The position numbers were made by a program, and so were the translations under genes. From NCBI RefSeq assembly GCF_021869535.1, contig NW_026262734.1:98027285-98091284 (forward strand): a stretch of DNA of 64,000 nt. Reading direction: 5' to 3'. The notes beneath the pieces are model-generated. The model was not told where the DNA came from. It saw nothing but the letters and a program-made list of their open reading frames with translations, and did not search any database. This document shows, piece after piece, positions 35,936-47,735 of the stretch; the first letter of the stretch is position 1; the number at the start of each line of letters is the position of its first letter. The DNA is from Mytilus californianus (lineage: Eukaryota > Mollusca > Bivalvia > Mytilida > Mytilidae).

Positions 35936-37184
35936 CTTTACTTGGTTCCGTGAATAGCTACCACCATTCCACATTCGAATACCTTTATCAAGTAAGAATA
36001 TCCCGGTCTTCTGATGAAACATGCTTTGCTGTATTGTCTATATACTTATATATTATTCTTTTAAACTGTTAGTAAATAATAAATTAAGTAAATTCAAAAT
36101 ATTCTTGCTCTTCCGGAGCACCTAGTCTCTTTTCAGTTATTTGTTTTGTACGAGCATTTATTTCTTATTAGTGATTTCTTTTAACATTTTTATTGTCATT
36201 TCATTTTGTTCGAATTTGATTTTTTCTTTGATATAGACACTCTACGCATGCCTTAACAAGGTGCCCTTAATAGAATCTTCATCGGCAAAAGACTGAACTT
36301 ATGTTCATTTTTATTTCAAATACCATAGATGAATATAAATGGACAGACAAGAAACAAACAATGAAATGAATATGCAATGTATTTTATGAAGTTGGCCAAG
36401 TAGTAAACTAGCCAGCGAGTGTAAAGTCAATAAAATACCCGACATTGAGATAGTTAATATAATTGAATTTCTGCTGGAACAATGCCTATTAAACTTTCAG
36501 ACAGGTAAGACTATACAGTAATATACATTAGAAGAGGTACATGTGAAAATTCTGGTAGCAACGATTGTTTTTTTTTTGACATTTTTCATCGCTGTTTTGT
36601 GACAGTTTTGATCGATTTACTCTGAGCTACACCGTTCTAAGGAAACCGTTTGAATGCAATATATCGTTTTTATTATTTGATTGGTTCATATTTACATATA
36701 GAATGTTTTCGTACCAAATCTTGAAACAGAAACGTTATATAGTAACATTTGAGTTCATCAAACTTTCCATCTATCAACTTGTTATTTTTTCGAATGTCGG
36801 ACCCCTTAACAAATGACAAACATTTTTTTTAAACATAGTTCTGTTCCCACACTGTGATTTGGTTTCACACTTTATAGTTACCCAAATGCAATAATGATAC
36901 ATACGTTCCCTTTCCGTCCGTTTTATATTTTTAATTTCTTAATAAAAAAATTTTTAAAATTGAAACTTTTAAAAAGCGAAAAGATTAAAACTGCACATTA
37001 AGTTCTAAATTTTGATTATATATCTAAACTCTCAAATTTTAAACGAATTTTTGAATTTCAAAATTTTAATTATTCGATGAAATTTTCAAAAAAAAAAAAA
37101 AAAAAAAATTGATAACTTTTTCAAATTTTAAATTGTTAAGTGTTACGCGGACCGATAACTGCAAAAGTTATAAAAAAATATATC
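35936..37184. other. No gene seen
   Basis: AT-rich. A 21-base A-run is at about 37,089-37,108. Confidence 0.4.
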
Positions 37185-37535
37185 AAAAGTTCTTAGTATG
37201 CATATGGGTTTTATATTTGCCACTGTCCATTGAATACTCAAGCATCCATCCATGGTTAACCATCAGCCCTGCACCATAGTTATGCGAACCTTCTATGATT
37301 CGACGCGATGAATTGTCAGATAATTTTGGTCGATTCTAACATCATATCTGAATTAAGATTATTCAGAGGCGGATTTAATTATAATGATCGTATATAAGCG
37401 AATTTTGATTTTTATTATTCCAAATCATAATGATAATGCATGCAATTTTTTTGCACAAACGTACCAAACGTATGTGCATTCAAAGCGTTATCAAAACGCA
37501 GTGTGCGCACATATTCGGAATTTCGGATAACGTCA

Positions 37536-37732
37536 ATAGGACATGCGCAGGTCTATTGGTAACGTCTATGATTTTTCTGTAACGTCACAATAGCGCCCAG
37601 AAGAAACCTAATTCTCTGTTGTCGAAAGTAGCTTTTACTTCACGACCGCAAACATTAGCGTATATGATAAAACTTACAGTCTATAGTTGTATTGAGATTT
37701 GATATAAAGAACAATTTCCACCAAGGACGAAG
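37536..37732 (+). promoter_or_regulatory. Promoter and non-coding first exon of the duplicated gene, right copy
   Basis: Matches 17,880-18,056: CATGCGCAG, inverted CCAAT box (37,555-37,559), GTAACGTCA (a CRE-like half site), ATAGCGCCCAG, CACGACCGCAAAC, and exon end GACGAAG before GTAAGTTGC (GT at 37,733). A 5' untranslated exon is inferred because no in-frame start precedes the donor and coding begins in the next exon. Confidence 0.5.
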
Positions 37733-38084
37733 GTAAGTTGCTTTATCTCACGAATAGACAGAAGATATACTTTGATACAGGTCCACTTGATTAACGTAAT
37801 AGTCCTTGTATATATAGATATATATAGATTCTTAGCGATTCTGTTTGGTCTATGAATCAGGTGGGCATTATGTTTGGTATCGATATAATAGAAGATTTTT
37901 TGTCTGTTTTAGATAAATATACAAATGATCAAATAAGATCAACAGTAAATTAAGCGAATTATATATTCAAGCTAGCTATTATTTGGAACCGTAAGTGCAT
38001 AGTAAAATAAAAGGAAGTATATTTTAGTAAAGTTATTCTGGCTTCTTTGTTGGTATTACAATGATATTAACGGTTATGATTTTT

Positions 38085-38375
38085 CTTCGTGTCCCTTCAG
38101 TGATGCTCGAAGTCAAAATATTTAAAAATCCAAAACTTATAAAACAATTGTAGAGCTTATTAACCATAAAAGACAAAATCGGGCAAGAAATCAGAGCTTT
38201 TCATGAGGAAGATATATTTCTTAATTTAGAATAATTTCCAAAATTTTGTAACAGCAAATTTTAATAACACAATGTCCGTATTTTCATGCCAGTATCGAAG
38301 TACTGGCTACTGGGCTGGTGATACCCTTGGGTACTAACAGTCCACCAGCAGAGGAATCTACCCAGTGGAAGTAAT
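38085..38375 (+). repeat. Dispersed repeat family D
   Basis: TTCAGTGATGCTCGAAGTCA, ATCAGAGCTTTTCATGAGG, ATGCCAGTATCGAAGTACTG and GGTGATACCCTTGGGTACTA. Related pieces lie at 48,765-48,985 and 51,400-51,620. I recognise it as recurrent in mussels. Confidence 0.6.
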
Positions 38376-38634
38376 TTAGATTTTTATATCAGCAGATGTT
38401 TATTTTGACAATTCATGTCTCTTCAAAAGCCTACAAAAAACTAATTATCAGCATTAACTACAAAAAAGCCAAGAAAAAAGACGACAAACAAAAGAAATGT
38501 TCATATTTGTTCCCCTTTTTCGGGGTTCCATTTTGCTGAACTTAAGTTTACATGATCGAAATGTAATTTTGAATGCCATGGGTCTTATGGTTTTATCTGT
38601 TGTCCTTATACGTCAGATGTTTTATTGTTGACTT

Positions 38635-40756
38635 CACCACAAAAGTCAAAAAGTCTGAAAAGACCAGTTTTTGTCTGAATTTGCATGAATTTTTACTCGA
38701 CATTCTTAATTTGTCTGAATAATTTTTAAAAATTCTTGACATAGTATGAATTTGTCTAATAAGGTTCTTGATTTTTCTTGACAAGTGTCTTGACAGTATG
38801 AACATTGTCTTAAAATTTCTCGACACTTCCTGTATCATCTGATAAGAGTCTGGATTAGTCTCGACCAATTCTTGACTGTCTTAAATTTGTCTCGATCTGT
38901 CTTGACATATTCTTGACATTCTTAATAATGTCTGAACATGTCTCGACATATTCTTGACATTCTAAATAATGTCTGAATATGTCTCGACACATTCTTGACA
39001 GTCTTAAATATGTCTTGACACTATCTCAACAGTATAAACTTCGCCTGAAATGTGAACAGACTTATTCTGCACTGTTTATGACATTCTATTGCTGTTGTAT
39101 ACTCCTTTTTATTATGGCTAAACTAAACTTTGAAGAATCAAGGATTAATTTGGTATAGTAAGGTACCCTTTTGGTGCAACTAAGTTGGAATATGTAGTTT
39201 AATTTTGATTTATTTTTATTAAACATTTAAGTAATTGTTTTCACTTGGAATATAAGTCGAAGGTATTGACAAACAGCATTTAGATTTTTGCCGTTCGCAA
39301 AACTGCCAGTCAAATTTGCTTTACTGAAATAGGTGTCTTGTATCTCTTTTGGACCCCACAATTCATCTTTTGGGTTCGTGTGGCTAAAAAAAGAGGGGGG
39401 GGGGCTTTCATTTAGGTCAAAGAATTTGTTCCCATCTTGATTCAAAAACCTTATTCATTTTTTAGAACAACCCAAAAACATTTTTTATTCAAATTTGAGT
39501 GTTGAATTTTATAATTTTTTATCAAAAATAAATATTTGTGATAACTCCTTCCTGAAAAGAAAAAAATGTTTAGATCTATATTATGCATGTCTGTTTGAGA
39601 ACCATTTCATAAGACCGATGATTTCTATAGAAATCATTGATGGGACCCATTATAAATACATTTTTTTTTATTATTCCTGGAGTAGATAATAATTTTCTTT
39701 TAATCTTTGGGAATTATTCAATTTGTTTTTATGTTAAAATAATTAACTTCATAATTTTGATGAAGAAAATCCATTTCAATTCATTTTTTTTTCATCAAAA
39801 TGATGATTTTCATTTTCATCTATCAACAAACTTTTTAAATTGTAGTGGCATGGTCGATCAACTGATAAGTTGTATGGCTGATTACAGGTAAAGCAATAAC
39901 TTCTATTTGACAGTTGCGTGTACTCTGGGGTGTGGAATACCTTAATTTTATGGGGAACATCCTGTCCATGTGTAATACATAATATATTCCAACAGATGAC
40001 ATTACACAAATGTTTCTTCTGTTAAATGAATGATTTGTATATCATCATAATTTGCTATTTATATAAACCACATTTTGGTATAATAATTATTTACCATATC
40101 AACATTGAATATTATGAATGTAGAATGAAATATGTCAACAGTATGATTGGTTTGAATCATTTAATTTATAAGATTTAGGAATCAAAATTTGTAATTATTT
40201 AAAAACCCACATTGAAATTGTTTTATATCAACACACCCACATTTGAATTATTTTATACTTTAGATTTCATAGCCATATTTGCATTTGTAAAAATATTTAT
40301 ATACCCAAATTTTCAATTATTTTACATGCCCAACTTTTATTTTTGTTGTAAAGAAGTGTAACTTGAAACAACAGTATATCATATAAAGAGAAATAAAGAT
40401 TGAAGTTATATCATGAATATTGGTCATGATTTGTAAAACTCAGAACTGTCAAGTAAATTTAAGACATGATTCAAAATGTTCAGAATATGTCAAGCCATAC
40501 TGAGAAAAAATAAGAATGTCGAGAATATGTCGAGAAATTTCAAGACAGTATTCAAATGTCAAGAATTTGTCAAGGAATTTTAAGACCAAATTCAGAATGT
40601 CGAGAATATGTCGAGTAAATTTCATACAAATTTAATATAAATGAGAATTTGTCAAGAAAAATTAAGACACAAGTCATACTTTTGGAGAACGTCGAGTAAA
40701 AGTTCATGCAAATTAAGACAAAACTGGTCTTTTCAGACTTTTAGACTTTTGTAGTG
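38635..40756. mobile_element. CACTA-type (EnSpm-like) non-autonomous DNA transposon, 2,122 bp
   Basis: Left end CACCACAAAAGTC and, reverse complemented, right end CACTACAAAAGTC, with similarity going on through AGTCTGAAAAGACCAGTTTT. Subterminal zones (38,640-39,060 and 40,440-40,745) are packed with TCTCGACATATTCTTGACA-type motifs, inverted between the ends. CTT flanks both sides (38,632-38,634 and 40,757-40,759), a 3-bp duplication. The left segmental copy has the empty site TTTTATTGTAGCCTTGTTAT with CTT once at 19,075-19,077. These are hallmarks of the CACTA superfamily. The interior has no open frame above about 90 codons, so no transposase. Confidence 0.88.
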
Positions 40757-40776
40757 CTTGTTGTTTACCATTTTTT

Positions 40777-41945
40777 AGCTCACCGTGGCCCGAAGGGCCC
40801 CATGTGAGCTTATGCCATCACTTGGCGTCCGTCGTCGTCCGTCGTCTGTCGTCGTCGTCGTCTGTTGTCGTCTGTCGTCGTAAACTATTTCAAAAATCTT
40901 CTCCTCTGAAACTACTGGGCTAAATACCTTCAAACTTTAACTAAATGTTCCTTAGGGTATTTAGTTTATAAATTGTATCCGAAGTTTTGATCCATCGACA
41001 AACATGGCCGCCATGGCTAAAAATAGAACATAGGGGTCAAATGCAGTTTTTGGCTTATATCTCAAAAACTAAAGCTTTAGAACAAATCTGACATGGGTAA
41101 AATTGTTCAATTGGTCAAGATCTATCAGCTCTGAAATTTTTAGACGAATCGAACAACCCATTGTTGGGTTGCTGCCACCGAATTGGTAGTTTTAACAAAA
41201 TTTTGCAGTTTTTTGTTATTATTTTGAATATTATTATAGATATATATAAACTATAAGCAGCAATAATGTTCAGCAAAGTAAGATCTACAAAAAAGTTAAT
41301 ATGATCATAATTGTCAATTGACCCCTTAAGGAGTTATTGCCCTTTAAAGACAATTTTACACAATTTGTTCATCGAGTTTGCTAACATTTAAAAATCTTCT
41401 CCTCTGAAACTACTGGGCCAATTACCTTCAAACTTTAACTAAATGTTCCTAAGGGTAATTTGTTTAAAAATTGTATCCGAAGTTTGTATCCATCGACAAA
41501 CATGGCCGCCATGGCTAAAAATAGAACATAAGGGTCAAATGCAGTTTTTGGCTTATATCTCAAAAACTAAATCTTTTAGAGCAAATGTGACATGGGGTAA
41601 AATTGTTTAATTGGTCAAGATCTATTGGCCCTGAAATTATCAGACGAATCGAACAACCCATTGTTGGGTTGCTGCCACCGAATTGGTAGTTTTAACAAAA
41701 TTTTGCAGTTTTTTGTTATTATTTTGAATATTATTATAGATATATATAAACTGTAAGCAGCAATAATGTTCAGCAAAGTAAGATCTACAAAAAAGTTAAT
41801 ATGACCATAATTGTCAATTGACCCCTTAAGGAGTTATTGCCCTTTAAAGACAATTTTACACAATTTGTTCATCAAGTTTGCTAACATTTAAAAATCTTCT
41901 CCTCTGAAATACAGGTGAGCGATTCAGGCTCTTGAGAGCCTCTTT
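40777..41945 (+). mobile_element. GTGAGC-type dispersed element with internal 498-bp tandem duplication (family E)
   Basis: It starts TTTTAGCTCACCGTGGCCCG and ends CAGGTGAGCGATTCAGGCTC, inverted termini well known to me from bivalve genomes. A CGTCGTCCGTCGTC tract follows the start. The block from AAATCTTCTCCTCTGAAACT to TCATCGAGTTTGCTAACATT occurs twice (40,891 and 41,391) plus a short third start near 41,889. It adjoins the CACTA element and is also absent from the left duplication copy. Confidence 0.75.
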
Positions 41946-42059
41946 TTTTTTTTCGTTTATACAAGAACATGCTCTATTGCCTGTTTAAAGTACCCCCCTT
42001 TTTTCTCTCCTAGAAATCTGTGTGATAGTGCACAAGAAGAACCACTGGACAAGTCTGAA

Positions 42060-42139
42060 ATGTCAGACCACCAGTTTGATGTGGAGTTTGACGATATGGA
42101 TACGGACCAAGACCACCAGGACGAAGAAATGTTTTCTCA
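42060..42139 (+). CDS. First coding exon of the duplicated unknown gene, right copy
   Basis: ATG at 42,060 gives MSDHQFDVEFDDMDTDQDHQ and DEEMFS, strongly acidic, and ends in phase 2 before GTAAGTATATT. Chosen because both paralogues keep this ATG, frame and donor while untranslated flanks differ. The exon probably begins after TCTCTCCTAG about 48 bases upstream, or at the TAG/TGCAC junction shared by both copies. It splices to 44,075, where the split codon becomes CAG. Confidence 0.7.
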
Positions 42140-44074
42140 GTAAGTATATTCTTTTATCATATATCATGCAATATGACACATGAAATCAGCAGAGGCATGT
42201 CGTAAATCCAATCCGGTCCCCATTTCCCCGAATGTGACCTACCAAATAAGACTTACTATCGGATTTGTAATTACACGAGATCACCGCCTCTCGTTTGTTG
42301 CCGTTTATTTGAAAGGAAGGTATATGGAATGGAGTTTACTTATTATGAATGTATCATTATCAATCTTAATTTATCAAACAATTTTATGTGGAAGATGGCC
42401 AAACATTCAAGCTGAAAACAGAACTTGTTAATCATGCAATACTAGTATTATTTGACATGAAATTCGTTATCTTCTTGAATATCAATAATTGTGATGTTTT
42501 TATATTTTAGGCATATATTATAAAAAAAAAAAGCAAAAAACTGAGGAAATTTTTTAAATTTATATATATGAATTACAAATGAAAGACATGAGCATGCATA
42601 TAACTTAATCTGACATTCATTTGTAACCTCTATGTCATTTGTATTATATACCATCCTTTCACATTTACCATTTCGTTCTTTGAATTTTCGTCTGAAGATC
42701 ACTTGTACCTGTGTTTTAATACGTTTATCGTGGTGGCTGTATTGTTCTTAGAACGATTACTCAGAATTGTTACCCGGAACAACAGCCTTAGGATGTTTGC
42801 TTCTCTTGTGTTTGAATTTTTTTCAGGCATTCGAAATTCTCTGATTTCATCCATGTAGTGCCAATACAAATTTTGCTTGCTATAACCCCTGCTTTTTTCA
42901 TAATTTTATTACATATAGTTTATAGAGCCATATTTGAAAATTTTTGTTACTTTTTTCATAGTTTTTGAAAGAAAAAAAAAGTGCCAGTGGTAAACGTATG
43001 AAAAAACCTAGAGAGAATAATTTCCCGAAAATTTTATAATGGCTTATATCTCGAAAGCAAGGACACGGCCCCTTTTTTTATATACTATCAATTTATAACA
43101 GTCTTGTTATTTTGACACAGAGTAGTGAACATCCTTAAAAAGGTCATTTTATTGCGATATTTTCGCTAACTGTTCGCTATATGTACATACTAGGATGCTC
43201 GCTATTGATGCTCTCTGCATGTATCCAAAGACAATGCATTTTGCAAAAATAAACGGGACATTTAAAGTAAAAAAATGTACAAAAATCATAAGAGATCCAT
43301 GAAAAACAAAATGATCAAAAAGAAAAACGACGAAAAGACTTACAAAAGTTAAAAAAAACATCACACTGAATACTAAAGATTGAGCCGCTCGAAAAAACAT
43401 GCTCCGGAATTATCAGCCTTTCCTGCTCAACTAATAATACTCGTCGTGTCATTAGAATGACTCGGAAGTAGAGAAAGGTAGACGTGGGATGAACGTCCAT
43501 GAGACAGTAACCTAACAACACAAACCAAAAGATATCACCTTAATATTAGAGAGTTTAGCTTTAGGTTAATGTTGCATATCGTCATGTGGGAAATTTAGCG
43601 AACCTTCCTTCGATCTAGTAGATTTATCACTACCATCACTCATTAACTGTGGTTGTGAAGCACATTTGGCTGTCTAAAAGTTGTCGCTTGCTGCGTACTA
43701 CCCGGGGGTCCCGGGTTCAAGTAATTTTTTGTTAGAATTTTGACCAAAAACAGATGTCTCTGAATACTCCATATAACATGTATGGAAATGAATAATGGTT
43801 AATTGTATAAGATACATGCATATCAAAAGGAATAAGCAATTGGAACAGTTTACCAGAAATGTATTAGAGACGCAGCAAACAAAGAATGACAAATATAGAA
43901 GTTGCAAGGGTGAAGCTTAATTTGCAGCCTAAGAAAAAAGTCGGAGTGGCTATACAATATTGAGGATTTTTTTTTAAATATTTGAAGCTTACACTCCTTA
44001 AGGTTATAGACTCATATACATGTATAAATAAAAATTAAATATTGCATACAAGAAATCACTTTTTCCCCTTTCAG
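42140..44074 (+). other. Intron between the coding exons, right copy
   Basis: GTAAGT donor at 42,140 and TTTTTCCCCTTTCAG acceptor at 44,074. Holds a family C fragment (42,205-42,285) and blocks shared with the left copy at 43,335-43,640. No exon in it is supported. Confidence 0.65.
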
Positions 44075-47000
44075 GTCGGCATGGAAAGAACAAGATTCAC
44101 AGTCCAACATCGAACTGAATATGATCGAAGAAGAAATTCAAAGAAAGAATGAAAGAATAATGACACTGGAACTGATGCTGGAAGAAAATCAAGATTGGTT
44201 TAATCTTAAATCACAAATGGTTAAGAAGCTTGAGGGAGAGTTAAATTATGTTCATGCACATCACCCAGAGCGATTCACCTTTGATGACACCGGAACAAGC
44301 TTAGTCCCAAAATCATTGGAACAAACATTAAAAGATCTGGAGAGAGAAGAGAGAGAAGAAACATTCCGAACAAAGTTCATGCCAGTTTATCACAGAGAAG
44401 TCGATGTTTTTCATAAACGAGGCCAATACCCCAAAAATGTCCCGTATTTTAATGAGGTTTCCATGGCAACAGAATTCTTAAAACGTAAATATTTAGAGGC
44501 GTTTGGCGAATGTTTTTCTTTTGATTACAAAAAGAAGTCTTTTCCAATAAAACCAGATCCATCCCCTCATACACACCTCAGACCATGCCAGTCATCGTTT
44601 ATTCAACGAGAGGGTAACAGAAAATTCTTGGTTTCCGGTCATCTTGGTGAGGTAGAGCTACTCCCAGCTGTCACAGAGGCATGTGATCTGGAAAGGTTTT
44701 CTGAAATTCCTGCAAACCAGGCATTAACCGGGTTGGATGATTTAAAAGTTGTGTATTCAATAGAAAATTTAACCAGGACCAAGAATAGTCAATATAATGA
44801 AGATTGCGGCTGGAAATACATGACTTCGATAAATATTGCTTATGAACTCAAATTTGATTGGCAAGTCATTTTTAATGAGAATCAGATGAAAAAGAAGATT
44901 GGTGATACCCCTACAAAATCAGGTATCATAATAAATGAATCAGCTGAAAATTACTGTTGGCCTGAGAGAGACAGTTTTGATATGTGGAGGACAAGATCGA
45001 AGCTTGCGCACCCAAAAACACCACGACAATATGATGATAAGAAACAAGAAGATCATGCTAATGTGAAAGAATTGACCAATGGGAATAATCTACTAGTATC
45101 TAATATCGAAAATAACAATGGGACAAACAAAAAACTTCCAACTGAAATATTTAAAGAATGTGTTCTGAAAAGATCTGTTAGTATGGAATCTGTTTTTGGA
45201 GGAGATGGTACAAAAATGCGTCATAATTTTATATGGCGGGTGGGCGACGAATGTGTTTCTTTAGAAAAGTACATTCATGTGTATACAAGAAACCCAGAAG
45301 AATTGTACGAAACTGTCAAAAAAAGGGCTATTGAAGAAGAGGTAGAAGAAGACTACAAGGAAAATTTATTGTATGCTGAAGAAACCAAAGCTAGTCATAT
45401 CGGTATCGATAAAACTAAAATGAAGTCAAATTTAAGAATTCTGGATACAATAATAAGAGAAGAAGAAAAGAAGGCAAAATCAGCACTGAAACAAGTCCAC
45501 ACTGATGATGTTGATGAGGTCTCAGATGGTAAACTTGACGCGAAAAGAGCCGAGGAGGAAAAGATAGTTCTCCTACTAGTCCAAACTGGGAGTTTTTATG
45601 AGGATATAGACGGTACAGATAAAGTCGGTTGTGAGGAGAAAATTAATACAATTGCAAGTTTTGAAATAATTTTTGAAAAACCAAAGAAACGAATGTCTAA
45701 ACCCAAACTCTCCTCGGAAAAAAAAAACCGTCAATATGATGCATAACGTCACAGACCAGAATATAAAGAGCAATGAAAACAAAGAAGATGTTAAACTGGA
45801 GGAAAAGAAAAATATCAATTTTGACATTATTTTTGAAAAACCAAAGAAAAGAATGTCTAAACCCAAACTCTCCTCGGAAAAAAGAAAAACCGTCAATCTG
45901 ATGCCTAACATCACAGACCAGAATATAAAGAGCCATGAAAACAAAGAAGATGTTAAACTTGAGGAAAAGAAAAATATTAGTTTTGACATTATGTTTGATA
46001 GTCCAAAGAAGCATATGACTAAACCAAAACTCACTTCTGGCAGAAGAAATTCTATTGTTGAAATCAAAGATAAAAGTCATGATAACGAACAAAAAGAAGA
46101 TGCAACAACTGCTGACAGTCAAATTCCTGTTGAAAATCTTGATGGTGCATACAAAAAAGAGCAGGCATTGAAGAAAAATGTTAGTTTTGATGTCTTTTTC
46201 GAGAGTCCCAAGCAACTGAAATCCAAACCAAAGCTGACCCTTTTCAATAGAAAGCAGGAGAACGAAACAAAAAACAATACTAATGATAATAAGGTCCAAA
46301 AAGAAAAGAAGCAAGAGAAATCGCGTATAGTGCCTAGTAAAACAACCGAGGTAAAACTTTCAAATGGAGGAAAACTCGGAGGAAAGTTTACAAATGACGT
46401 TTTGATTAAGAGGAAAGATGACAATGAAATCAGGTTAAGATTCCCATTTCTTCATGGTACCACTACTGTCCCAAGTAGAATCCCTGTAATGGTTAGATTT
46501 AATGGAGAAAACATGTCTTACACAAGACTTAATAATGAAAGGCCACGAGTGAATTCAGCCAGTGTATTGAAGATTAATAACACAAACAGGGCAACATTAA
46601 CAGGCCCTTTAGCTGTAAGATCGTTCCCGGGGACCAAAATATCAGTAAGACGGAGAAGTGATCTCAAAATCAATAGCACAAGAAATGCTAAAAGTTCGAA
46701 CGGTGATGATATTGGAACGCTTAGAAAAAGAGAGAGGGGTATAAAATTACCCAAAATAACAAGAAAATCTAGAATACCGGTCGTAGTAAAGAATTATGTT
46801 TGGAATACCAAAAAGAGTGTAAGATGTGAAGAAAAGCGAAAAATAGACGCCACTAGACGCTTACTTGCACCTATAAGCAGAATTCCACTTCTGAGAAATA
46901 AGATACGTCGGCCTAGTGACTGGGAAGCAATTCAAAATCCTGTTTCACCTATCCCAGTGAGCATAAGCGAGAGAGGCGAAAAAACTTGTACAGGGTTGGC

Positions 47001-47463
47001 ATTAGAATACCTGCAGTTACCGTCCATAACTACTAGGAATGCAATGTTAAAAACGAGCTATCATGTACCAACATCGGGATTAACTCGTCCAACGCAGAAA
47101 AAAGGCAGAAAGGAATCATTAGATGAAAAGATAATAAAATCGTCTTCCGGTATTGCAACGTTACCACCAATAGTCAACAGGAATCACACATATATAAACC
47201 GACCCTTGTCATCCTCTGGATTCTCAAAACTTCCGCCAATAAATAACACAAACAAAACAGTAGTAATGGATCGTCCGATGTCGTCTGCTAGGTTATCACC
47301 TTTGTTTATTGCAAATGAGAATACAGCGAACAGACCATTCTCTACATCTGGATCACCAAGACTTCCACCCATTATAGATGGAAATGCAGTAGAAATTTGT
47401 CGGCCTACGTCATCATTATCTGGGTATTCGCTACTCCCACCTATTCCAAGTTGTAAGCTATAG
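44075..47463 (+). CDS. Large terminal exon of unknown, disordered, repeat-bearing protein (2-base deletion)
   Basis: I do not recognise this family. Residues about 28-75 look coiled-coil (NMIEEEIQRKNERIMTLELM). Then comes a block that is well conserved between copies (PKSLEQTLKDLEREEREET, VPYFNEVSMATEFLKRKYLE). A lysine/glutamate-rich middle carries two 54-codon repeats with SFDI.FE.PKK..SKPKL signatures, and further variants follow. The basic C-terminus has SFPGTKISVRRRS and four RP.SSSG...LPPI modules. The frame is open from 44,075 to 45,746, then from 45,673 to the stop at 47,461. The switch lies in an A-run near 45,719, where the first repeat unit has 10 A against AAAAAAGAAAAA in the second: a 2-base deletion. 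About 1,155 residues if bridged, otherwise about 583. No signal peptide or membrane segment. Likely intracellular. Confidence 0.75.
45681..46000 (+). repeat. 162-bp coding tandem repeat, two units
   Basis: CCAAAGAAACGAATGTC at 45,681 and CCAAAGAAAAGAATGTC at 45,841 are 160 bp apart, that is 162 minus the 2-base deletion. The left paralogue has one unit, with an intact A-G-A run. The unit encodes EKPKKRMSKPKLSSEK and ENKEDVKLEEKKN. Confidence 0.85.
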
Positions 47464-47735
47464 CTCAGTTGAAGACTAAAACGTAGACTATCAGTTGAAG
47501 AATCAAACCGAGAGGAAACTGATTTAACACCAAACAGGGCAGAATAATTGTGACGTTTTTTCAGTTTTCTTATCTTAATTTTTTGTTTTGTTTTATTGAT
47601 ATAAAGATTTATTTTTCTATATACACGGATTTATTTATATATGAAAAGAAAAAAGCTGTATGATGGAGAACATACAGAGAAGTTTTATAGGAACTGAAAT
47701 TGGTATCTTACATTTATGCGGGTCTGTATGGCAGG

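Larger units (their letters stand above)
37185..47735 (+). repeat. Segmental duplication, right copy (10.5 kb)
   Basis: Direct-orientation counterpart of 17,377-33,490. It lacks the left-only 8.4-kb block and carries its own insertions at 38,635-41,945. It holds the intact-looking gene copy. The distance between copies is about 3.7 kb, which suits an unequal-exchange or tandem-duplication origin. Confidence 0.85.

Noticed and set aside
38640-40745. CRISPR-like or satellite reading of the repeated TCTTGACATATTC motifs
   Set aside because: Motifs are irregularly spaced, inverted between two ends and bounded by CACTA termini with a 3-bp duplication; transposon subterminal repeats explain them.
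43670-43730. tRNA-like string (GGGGGTCCCGGGTTCAAG)
   Set aside because: Resembles a T-loop, but no acceptor, D or anticodon stem can be drawn around it.
45576-46424. Minus-strand frames opposite the large exon (up to 205 codons)
   Set aside because: Shadows of the repetitive coding sequence; leucine/serine/phenylalanine-rich antisense of a lysine/glutamate-rich frame.
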